Assembly: GCA_021779335.1 (NCBI GenBank)
Contig: JAJYAW010000230.1
Coordinates: 1-5,364, forward strand
DNA: 5,364 nucleotides
DNA from: Myxococcales bacterium
GTDB lineage: Bacteria; Myxococcota; Myxococcia; Myxococcales; Anaeromyxobacteraceae
Direction of reading: 5' to 3'
The notes under the pieces were generated by a model that did no database searches, was not told the origin of the DNA, and saw only the letters and a list, made by a program, of their open reading frames with translations. Shown one piece after another: positions 1-5,364 of the stretch; the stretch's first letter is position 1; every line of letters starts with the position of its first letter. Both the position numbers and the translations under genes were made by a program.

Positions 1-72
1 GGCTGGGGCGCAGGCTGGGGCGCAGGCTGGGGCGCAGGCTGGGGCGCAGGCTGGGGCGCAGGCTGGGGCGCC
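1..72. repeat. 12-bp tandem repeat, six units
   Basis: The unit GGCTGGGGCGCA occurs five times perfectly in a row (1-60), and a sixth copy (61-72) differs only in its last base (C for A). The array starts at the window edge, so its true length is unknown. Twelve is a multiple of three, so every frame stays open: the plus strand would read repeating Gly-Trp-Gly-Ala, Ala-Gly-Ala-Gln or Leu-Gly-Arg-Arg, and the minus strand Ala-Pro-Gln-Pro, Arg-Pro-Ser-Leu or Cys-Ala-Pro-Ala. It could be a non-coding minisatellite or part of a low-complexity protein mostly outside the window. I cannot decide which. The identity between copies suggests recent slippage expansion. Confidence 0.95.
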
Positions 73-74
73 GC

Positions 75-107
75 CCGGCCGGCCCGCGGAGGGGCGCGGC
101 CGGCCGG
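75..107 (-). terminator. GC-rich hairpin after the lipoprotein gene, possible terminator
   Basis: The ten bases at 75-84 (CCGGCCGGCC) pair perfectly with 98-107. After a one-base bulge at 85, three more pairs (86-88 with 95-97) close a six-base loop at 89-94. The structure begins 8 bases past the lipoprotein stop codon (TGA, minus strand, 118-116), which is where a terminator would lie. No U-run follows on the minus strand, so it is not a canonical intrinsic terminator. It may instead stabilise the 3' end, slow polymerase, or act with Rho. The stem itself is certain and its role is inferred. Confidence 0.45.
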
Positions 108-115
108 TGGACCAC

Positions 116-2632
116 TCAGTTGTTGGTGCCCGAGAGCTGGAGCGGCAGGAGCGCGCTCTTGCTCCCGCCGAGCACGTCGTAGGTGGTGCTGACGTTCCAG
201 TTGACGGCGTTCGGGGCGCTGGGGGTAGACCCGCCGGTGATGGTGACCGGCGCCAGGATGCCGCAGCCGTAGCCGTCGACCGCGGGCTTCATGATGCAGG
301 GGAGGTTGGCCGGCGTGGCCTGGCAGCGATCCGAGCAGTTGGCCCCGCTCGTGTCGCACACCTGGTAGCGGAAGTTGAACCCGTAGTCGTCGGCGTAGGC
401 GCCCAGCCCGCCGTACCGCGCCGTGATGAGGCCGACGACGCTGGTGCCGTAGCTCGTGGTGGAGGCGAGCTGGTTGAGGTACGGATCGGCGGCGGTCACG
501 TAGTAGGTCTGCGAGGTGGCCGGGGTGGGCGGGGTGCCGGCGACGGCGGCCTTGACCGCGAACGGGGCCGCCGGCGGCGTCGGCGTGCAGGCACTGGTGA
601 AGGAGGTCGTGTCGTCAATCCAGCGGTTGCCGGGGACGGCCGGCTTGCCCGTGTACACCACCACGGTCTCGGTCCAGATCTTGGTGTTGGCGTCCCAGTG
701 GCCGTTGGGCCCGTCGTAGACGCCGTTCTGGTTCACGTCCAGGAAGGGCTCGCCGAGGCCGTACTGCCCGTCGTCATTCTGGTCGACGTAGGGCTCTCCG
801 AGGTCGATGAAGGGCTCCCCGGAGGTCTGGTAGGAGGCCGGCAGGTTCGTCGAGCCCGGCTGGTCGTAGACCCCGTTGCCGTTCAGGTCCGTGAAGGCCT
901 CCTCGCCGTCGGCGATGGCGATGACGGTGAGGATGCCGTTGCGAGGGTGCAAGGTGCGCCCGCACTCGTCCAGGCCCGGGGCCGTCGGCTCGCCGGCGAC
1001 CGCCGGGACGTCGAGCGGCAGGCCGGCGCCGAGGGTGTTGAAGACCTGCGTCGCCTTCCCCAGGCCGGTCTGGGTTGCCGCCGGTTTGGTCGGGTCGAAG
1101 GCCGGCGTGACCGCCACCTGTCCCACCGCGGCGCCCTCCGACATGAAGGTCACCTGCGTGGCCGTGCCGAGCACGTTGCTGAAGCGATCCTTGAGGAGGC
1201 CCAGGCAGGTGAAGGTCGAGTCGACCAGCGAGGTGGAGCAGTTGGTCTCCGCCATGGCCGGGATGTTGCGCGGGTTGCAGACGATGGAGAAGTTGCCTCC
1301 GCTGGCGCGCGCGCCGATCACCGCGACGTTCGGCACGGTGAAGGACCGGGTCACGCCGCCTGCGGTGGCCGAGACGACCACCGAGAGGGTGCCGGCCACG
1401 GCGCCGGAGTAGAGGTTCACGCTCGACAGCCCGCCCGCGTCGGTCCGGGCGAGGTAGCCGACGCAGCCTGAGGAGGCGACGCAGGTGGCGGTGTCGGCCG
1501 CGGCCGGCGTGGAGAGCTTCGACCCGCCCACCTGGTGGTGCTCGAAGCGCACCTCCAGCCCGGCCGGATAGGCCAGGCCCTGATTGTCGACCAGCGCGAC
1601 GGAGATGGGGTTGATCTCCCGGTAGCCCGAGCCGTTCACCCCCATGACCGGATACAGGACGGAGCCCTGGAGCTGGCCCATGGCCGGCATGGTGATGACC
1701 GCGCTCTGGGCGACCAGCGGCACGGCGGTCAAGCTGGCGGTGACGGTGGCCGCGCCGGTGGTGGCGCTGGCGGTGAACGTGACGACGGCGGTCCCGTCCG
1801 CCCCGGTGACGGCCGTCGGCGCCGAGAGCGCGCCAAGGGTCGTGGCGAGCGTGACGCCCACCCCGGGCTGCGCCAGCCCGGCCTTCGTCACCTTGACGGT
1901 CAGCGAGGTAGTGGCCGCACCGTTGGCGGGCAGCCGGGTCCTGGCGGGCGTCACCGTGATGGCCGACCCCGAGGAGATGTCGGTACAGGCGCCGGCACTG
2001 CAGACGAAGGTCGGCGCGCCCGCCTGGCAGGGCTGCCCGTCGCAGGCGCCGTCTGCGCAGTCGATCTTGCCGTTGCAGTCGTTGTCGGTGTGGTCGGAGC
2101 AGCTCGTCTCGTTCGTGGCGCCCGCCGGGTTGGGCGTACACGCCGGAGCCGTGCAGACGGCGGGCGTGCCGCTCGAGCAAGTCCCGGTGCCGCCGCCCGC
2201 GAGCGAGCAGGACCGGGCGGCGCAGGCCGCGTCCAGGGCGCAGTTGGACGCGCAGAGCGCCAGGCTGCCGAAGGACACGGTCGTGCTGGTCGATGCGCCC
2301 TGCCAGGACGCCACGACGTGGGCCACTCCGGCGCAGCTGGCTTCGGTCGCGGCGTCGCAGGTGGTGAGCTCCAGATCGCCGGGGCCGGTGATGGAGGTCG
2401 ACTGGAGGCCGCCCGCGAAGGTGCCGCGATCCGTGGACAGGTAGACCGTCTGGCCGGCGCCGGCGACGACGTGGACGGTCACGGTGTTCACCCCGTTGGC
2501 CACCACCGAGGCGCTCGACACCGAGACGCTGACCAGACTCGGCGTCGGGGTGCTGTCGGACTTGCTGCTGCAGCCCGCCACGGCGACGGAGGCCAGTGCG
2601 GCGAACGTGATCCAGGCGCGAGCTCGTGTCAT
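116..2632 (-). CDS. Secreted lipoprotein with Ig-like domains, MopE-type motif and EF-hand-like calcium loops
   Basis: The gene encodes 838 residues with a type II signal peptide: Arg3 and Arg5, a hydrophobic core at about 7-19, and lipobox VAGC with lipidated Cys21 followed by Ser-Ser. This predicts a membrane-anchored protein facing the periplasm or the surface. Residues 32-122 look like a beta-sandwich Ig-like domain. Residues 127-216 are Cys-rich and include a motif at 174-202 (DNDCNGKIDC core) resembling the putative metal-binding MopE repeat common in Myxococcota. Residues 224-315 match the Big-1 style, with PANG near the start and TGADGTAVVTF later. Residues 316-570 appear to be further beta-rich Ig/invasin-like sequence. 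Residues 582-647 carry Asp/Asn/Gly loops such as DLNGNGVYD and DVNQNGVYD. The rest is Ser/Thr-rich beta-type sequence with Cys residues. I chose ATG 2632 because GGAGG lies seven bases upstream; the in-frame TTG at 2647 overlaps that site. Function is unknown. Adhesion or surface structure is an inference from the fold types. Confidence 0.9.
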   Translation of the reverse strand: MTRARAWITFAALASVAVAGCSSKSDSTPTPSLVSVSVSSASVVANGVNTVTVHVVAGAGQTVYLSTDRGTFAGGLQSTSITGPGDLELTTCDAATEASCAGVAHVVASWQGASTSTTVSFGSLALCASNCALDAACAARSCSLAGGGTGTCSSGTPAVCTAPACTPNPAGATNETSCSDHTDNDCNGKIDCADGACDGQPCQAGAPTFVCSAGACTDISSGSAITVTPARTRLPANGAATTSLTVKVTKAGLAQPGVGVTLATTLGALSAPTAVTGADGTAVVTFTASATTGAATVTASLTAVPLVAQSAVITMPAMGQLQGSVLYPVMGVNGSGYREINPISVALVDNQGLAYPAGLEVRFEHHQVGGSKLSTPAAADTATCVASSGCVGYLARTDAGGLSSVNLYSGAVAGTLSVVVSATAGGVTRSFTVPNVAVIGARASGGNFSIVCNPRNIPAMAETNCSTSLVDSTFTCLGLLKDRFSNVLGTATQVTFMSEGAAVGQVAVTPAFDPTKPAATQTGLGKATQVFNTLGAGLPLDVPAVAGEPTAPGLDECGRTLHPRNGILTVIAIADGEEAFTDLNGNGVYDQPGSTNLPASYQTSGEPFIDLGEPYVDQNDDGQYGLGEPFLDVNQNGVYDGPNGHWDANTKIWTETVVVYTGKPAVPGNRWIDDTTSFTSACTPTPPAAPFAVKAAVAGTPPTPATSQTYYVTAADPYLNQLASTTSYGTSVVGLITARYGGLGAYADDYGFNFRYQVCDTSGANCSDRCQATPANLPCIMKPAVDGYGCGILAPVTITGGSTPSAPNAVNWNVSTTYDVLGGSKSALLPLQLSGTNN

Positions 2633-2639
2633 CGGGTTC

Positions 2640-2644
2640 CCTCC
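2640..2644 (-). promoter_or_regulatory. Shine-Dalgarno site of the lipoprotein gene
   Basis: Read on the minus strand, GGAGG (within GGGAGGG) lies seven bases before ATG 2632-2630. This ideal spacing decides the start. It excludes the in-frame TTG five codons further upstream, whose own codons would contain the ribosome-binding site. Confidence 0.8.
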
Positions 2645-2668
2645 CAAGGTGTCGAGGCGGGACGCGCA

Positions 2669-2699
2669 GCGACGCGGCGTCGCCCCCCCCAGGGGGCGA
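2669..2699. repeat. Two overlapping inverted repeats in the divergent intergenic region
   Basis: The first repeat, 2669-2683, is a near-palindrome with arms GCGACGC and GCGTCGC around a single central G. The second, 2680-2699, has arms TCGCCCCC (2680-2687) and GGGGGCGA (2692-2699) around a four-base loop. They share 2680-2683, so in RNA only one could form fully at a time. If the lipoprotein transcript starts further right, both lie in its 5' leader, upstream of its ribosome-binding site. Alternatively the first could be a dimeric-repressor operator. The base pairing is seen directly; any regulatory use is inferred, and chance palindromes are frequent at this GC content. Confidence 0.4.
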
Positions 2700-2789
2700 A
2701 TTCAAGGGCAGTCCTTCACTGAGGGCGAGAAAGGAAACGACTGAGACTCCGGCGCACCCCGGATGCGGGAAAACGGCCCGCTCTTCGGC

Positions 2790-2795
2790 TAGAAT
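2790..2795 (+). promoter_or_regulatory. Putative -10 element of leuS promoter
   Basis: TAGAAT matches the sigma-70 -10 consensus TATAAT at five of six positions and sits 11 bases before the leuS ATG. No good -35 hexamer occurs 16-18 bases upstream; the region there is GGGAAAA-like. A start of transcription about seven bases downstream would fall near 2802-2803, leaving only about four or five untranslated bases. A weak inverted repeat, GCGGG (2765-2769) with CCCGC (2777-2781), lies across the expected -35/spacer area. Confidence 0.5.
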
Positions 2796-2806
2796 CCGCG
2801 CCCCCT

Positions 2807-5308
2807 ATGAGCATGAACGAGCGCTACGAACCGCAGTCGATCGAGGCCCGCTGGCAGAGGCGCTGGGAGGAGGCCGGCACCTTCCGGGCCGGGAGCCGCC
2901 CCGAGGCCGAGCCCCGCTACGTCCTGGAGATGTTCCCGTACCCCTCCGGCGCCATGCACATGGGCCACGCCCGCGTCTACACCATCGGCGACGCGCTGGC
3001 CCGCTGGCTGCGCATGCGCGGCCACGACGTGCTCCACCCCATCGGCTTCGACGCGCTGGGGCTGCCGGCCGAGAACGCCGCCATCAAGGACGGGCGCCAC
3101 CCGGCCGAGCGGACCGCCGAGAACATCGTCTCCTTCCGCGCCGAGATGAAGCGGATGGGCTACGCCTTCGACTGGGAGCGCGAGGTGGTCACGTCCGACC
3201 CCTCCTACTACCGGTGGAACCAGTGGTTCTTCGTCAAGATGCTGGAGCGGGGGATCGTCTACCGGCGCCAGGGCAAGGCCAACTGGTGCACCGGCTGCAT
3301 GACGGTCATCGCCAACGAGCAGGTGGTGGACGAGAACCTGTGCGAGCGCTGCAGCTCGCCGGTGGTGGAGAAGGTCATCCCGGAGTGGGCCTTCCGCATC
3401 ACCGCCTACGCCGACCGGCTGCTGGCCGGGCTCGACGGGCTGACGGCGTGGCCCGAGCGCATCACCACCATGCAGCGCAACTGGATCGGCAAGAGCGTGG
3501 GTGCCGAGGCCGACTTCGCGCTGGTGGGCGGCGGCCCCAAGATCAAGATCTTCACCACCCGCATCGACACCATCTACGGCTGCACCTACCTGGTGCTGGC
3601 GCCGGAGCACCCGCTGGTGGCCCAGGTCACCGCGCCGTCGCAGCGGGCCGAGGTGGACGCCTTCGTGGCGCGCATGCGCAGGACCGAGGCGGTGGAGCGG
3701 ACCGGGGAGGGGGCGCCCAAGGAGGGCGTCTTCACCGGCGCCCACGCCGTCAACCCGTTCACCGGCGAGCAGGTGCCCGTCTGGATCGCCAACTTCGTGC
3801 TGGCCGAGTACGGCACCGGCGCGGTCATGAGCGTGCCGGCCCACGACCAGCGCGACTTCGAGTTCGCGCGGAAGTACCACCTGCCCATCCGCACCGTCAT
3901 CCAGCCGGCCGCGGGCGGGCGCACGCCGCCCGGCGACGCGCTCGGCGCCGCCACCACCGAGGACGGCGTGACCGAGGGCTCCGGCCCCTTCTCCGGCCTG
4001 CCCTCGGCCGAGGCGCGCACCCGCATGAGCGAGCACGCCGCCAGGGGCGGCTTCGGCCAGGCCACGGTGCGCTGGCACCTGCGCGACTGGGGCTTCTCGC
4101 GGCAGCGCTACTGGGGCACCCCCATCCCCATCATCCACTGCCCCACCCACGGCGCCGTCCCGGTGCCGCTGGAGCAGCTGCCGGTCCGGCTGCCGCCGCA
4201 GGCGCTCATCACCGGCACCGGCGAGCCGCCGCTCGCCAAGGTGCCGGAGTTCGTCGAGACCACCTGCCCCACCTGCGGCGGGCCGGCCCGGCGCGAGACC
4301 GAGACGATGGACACCTTCGTCGACTCGGCCTGGTACTACGCGCGCTACCTGTCGCCCAGGGACGAGACCCAGCCCTTCGACCCGGCCCTGGCGAGGCGCT
4401 GGCTCCCCATCGACGTCTACGTGGGCGGGCCCGAGCACGCCGTGATGCACCTGCTCTACTTCCGCTTCTGGCACCACGTCATGCACGAGCTCGGCCTGGT
4501 GCAGGAGGCGGAGCCCTGCCGGCGGCTGGTCACCCAGGGCATCGTCAACGGCTCGGACGGCCGCAAGATGTCCAAGCGCTGGGGCAACGTGGTGGCGCCG
4601 GGCTACATGGTGGATCGGTTCGGCGCCGACACGGTGCGCCTGTTCATGCTGTTCGCCGCCCCCCCGGAGAAGGACATCGACTGGTCCGACGAGCAGGTGG
4701 ACGGCCTGTTCCGCTTCCTCTCGCGCGTCTGGCGGCTCTTCGTGGCCAAGCAGGGCGCCTTCGACGCGCCGGAGGCGGCCCTGGCCCAGGCGGCCGGCCC
4801 CTGGCTCGAGCTGCGGCGCCGCACCCACCGGACCATCCGCAAGGTCACCGAGGGGATGGAGGGCGACCTCAAGTTCAACACCGGCATCGCCGCGCTCATG
4901 GAGCTGGTCAACGAGCTCATGGGCCTGGAGCCCAGGGCCGACGCCGAGCGGGCCGCCGTGCGCGAGGCGCTGCTGGCGCTGGCCACGCTGCTCGCGCCCT
5001 TCGCCCCGCACGCGGCGGAGGAGCTCTGGCACGAGGTGCTGGGACCGGCCGCGCGCGACCGGCTGCTGGCCGAGGAGCCGTGGCCGGCCTTCGACGCGGC
5101 GCTGTGCCTCTCGGACAGCGTCACGGTCGCCATCCAGGTGAACGGCAAGCTGCGCGGCGAGGTGAGCGTCCCGGCCGCGGCCGGCGAGGCCGAGGTGCGG
5201 GCGCGGGCCGAGGCCGACCCCAGGGTGCAGGGCTACCTGGCGGGCAAGGCGCTCAAGAAGGTGGTCTTCGTGCCGGGGCGGCTGCTCAACTTCGTGGTGG
5301 CGGGGTAG
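2807..5308 (+). CDS. leuS: Leucyl-tRNA synthetase (LeuRS)
   Basis: LeuRS attaches leucine to tRNA-Leu using ATP in the cytoplasm and removes mischarged amino acids. The protein is 833 residues, close to the usual bacterial size (E. coli 860), and looks complete. The class I HIGH motif is HMGH at 51-54, after PYPSG. A zinc module has Cys161, Cys164, Cys179 and Cys182. The CP1 editing domain runs from about 225 to 418, with the Thr-rich TTRIDTIYG (250-258; Thr255 matches the specificity Thr252 of E. coli) and VPAHDQRD (343-350; Asp350 probably the conserved amino-group-binding Asp). A second zinc-ribbon-like pair, CPTH/CPTC, is at 445-490. DTFVDSAWYY is at 502-511, GGPEHA at 540-545, and the KMSKS loop is KMSKR at 587-591. 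The helical anticodon-binding domain follows, then the typical LeuRS C-terminus with VNGKLRG (778-784). ATG 2807 fits the family N-terminus, although ATG 2813 is possible. Neither has a Shine-Dalgarno. The gene is essential and probably transcribed from its own promoter. Confidence 0.98.
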   Translation: MSMNERYEPQSIEARWQRRWEEAGTFRAGSRPEAEPRYVLEMFPYPSGAMHMGHARVYTIGDALARWLRMRGHDVLHPIGFDALGLPAENAAIKDGRHPAERTAENIVSFRAEMKRMGYAFDWEREVVTSDPSYYRWNQWFFVKMLERGIVYRRQGKANWCTGCMTVIANEQVVDENLCERCSSPVVEKVIPEWAFRITAYADRLLAGLDGLTAWPERITTMQRNWIGKSVGAEADFALVGGGPKIKIFTTRIDTIYGCTYLVLAPEHPLVAQVTAPSQRAEVDAFVARMRRTEAVERTGEGAPKEGVFTGAHAVNPFTGEQVPVWIANFVLAEYGTGAVMSVPAHDQRDFEFARKYHLPIRTVIQPAAGGRTPPGDALGAATTEDGVTEGSGPFSGLPSAEARTRMSEHAARGGFGQATVRWHLRDWGFSRQRYWGTPIPIIHCPTHGAVPVPLEQLPVRLPPQALITGTGEPPLAKVPEFVETTCPTCGGPARRETETMDTFVDSAWYYARYLSPRDETQPFDPALARRWLPIDVYVGGPEHAVMHLLYFRFWHHVMHELGLVQEAEPCRRLVTQGIVNGSDGRKMSKRWGNVVAPGYMVDRFGADTVRLFMLFAAPPEKDIDWSDEQVDGLFRFLSRVWRLFVAKQGAFDAPEAALAQAAGPWLELRRRTHRTIRKVTEGMEGDLKFNTGIAALMELVNELMGLEPRADAERAAVREALLALATLLAPFAPHAAEELWHEVLGPAARDRLLAEEPWPAFDAALCLSDSVTVAIQVNGKLRGEVSVPAAAGEAEVRARAEADPRVQGYLAGKALKKVVFVPGRLLNFVVAG

Positions 5309-5349
5309 GGGTGGGGCCCCGCCGCGCCGCCGCACGCCGCCGCGCCGTG

Positions 5350-5364
5350 CGCCGCCTCGCGGCG
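5350..5364 (+). terminator. Small GC hairpin at right edge, possible terminator
   Basis: CGCCGC (5350-5355) pairs perfectly with GCGGCG (5359-5364) across a three-base loop, 42 bases beyond the leuS stop. The window ends with the stem, so I cannot see whether a T-run or a longer stem follows. The surrounding sequence is built of repeated GCCGC words, so pairing by chance is likely. No start of a following gene can be recognised in 5309-5364. Confidence 0.2.

Larger units (their letters stand above)
2633..2806. promoter_or_regulatory. Divergent intergenic control region
   Basis: This 174-bp gap separates the start codons of two genes transcribed away from each other, so it must hold promoters for both unless one is served from outside. 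It includes the least GC-rich patch of the window, an A-rich stretch around 2726-2746. I can point to a -10 element for the rightward gene and a Shine-Dalgarno for the leftward gene. I found no persuasive -35/-10 pair or sigma-54 (GG-N10-GC) element for the leftward gene. Confidence 0.6.

Noticed and set aside
1..115. Possible minus-strand gene starting with GTG at 115, directly after the lipoprotein stop, reading into Arg-Pro-Ser-Leu repeats
   Set aside because: The frame is open to the window edge, but there is no ribosome-binding site. The sequence is only a hairpin and a minisatellite, and nothing coding-like can be recognised.
107..1471. 454-residue plus-strand open frame antisense to the lipoprotein gene
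   Set aside because: Its product is Arg/Gly/Ala/Val-rich low-complexity sequence without recognisable motifs. The minus strand has a signal peptide, lipobox, ribosome-binding site and Ig-like domains.
774..2705. 643-residue minus-strand frame overlapping the lipoprotein gene in another register
   Set aside because: It is an Arg-rich frame-shifted shadow of the lipoprotein gene with no start signal of its own. The lipoprotein register explains the same DNA better.
1535..2744. Plus-strand open frames (1535-2722, 1644-2444, 2484-2744) antisense to the 5' half of the lipoprotein gene
   Set aside because: They have no Shine-Dalgarno support and no domain signatures, and their composition is typical of GC-rich antisense frames.
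2690..2745. Sigma-54 or sigma-70 promoter for the lipoprotein gene on the minus strand (TTGAAT near 2705-2700, GG/GC pairs)
   Set aside because: No matching -35 at proper spacing and no GG-N10-GC arrangement could be found. A single weak hexamer is not enough.
5313..5320. GGGGCCCC palindrome just after the leuS stop as a terminator stem
   Set aside because: It is a perfect palindrome without a loop and cannot fold as a short hairpin. It is expected by chance in such GC-rich sequence.
2789..5335. 848-residue open frame on the minus strand lying over all of leuS
   Set aside because: It is the antisense of a high-GC gene whose third positions are nearly all G/C, so antisense stops are rare. 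The translation is Arg/His/Gly/Leu-rich with no domain, while the plus strand is unmistakably LeuRS.

Overview
This is a very GC-rich bacterial chromosomal window. It holds two large, divergently oriented genes: a leftward secreted lipoprotein and a rightward leucyl-tRNA synthetase. They are separated by a 174-bp intergenic region. The near-complete use of G/C at third codon positions, the MopE-type Cys/Asp motif in the lipoprotein and the style of the LeuRS all suggest a high-GC Myxococcota (deltaproteobacterial) genome, perhaps Anaeromyxobacter-like. That assignment is inferred from composition and protein style, not from a database match.

Layout: positions 1-72 are a 12-bp tandem repeat (six units, probably continuing left of the window). 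Positions 75-107 are a strong GC-rich hairpin lying just past the lipoprotein stop codon. Positions 116-2632 (minus) encode an 838-residue lipoprotein with a lipobox, at least one clear bacterial Ig-like (Big-1 type) domain, a Cys-rich stretch with a putative metal-binding motif, and a cluster of EF-hand-like Asp/Asn/Gly loops. Positions 2633-2806 are a divergent control region with a Shine-Dalgarno site for the lipoprotein, two overlapping inverted repeats and a good -10 element for the rightward gene. Positions 2807-5308 (plus) encode complete leuS with catalytic, zinc, editing, anticodon-binding and C-terminal domains. Positions 5309-5364 are GC-rich and end in a small hairpin.

The two genes need not be linked in function. 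leuS is housekeeping translation machinery, while the lipoprotein is probably a surface or periplasmic accessory protein of unknown role. The points that most merit a second look are the predicted near-leaderless start of leuS, the calcium/metal-binding architecture of the lipoprotein, the short form of LeuRS around its KMSKR loop, and the tandem repeat at the left edge. I see no convincing evidence for a novel multi-gene system, mobile element, CRISPR array or RNA gene here. The many long open frames on the opposite strands are explained by high GC content.
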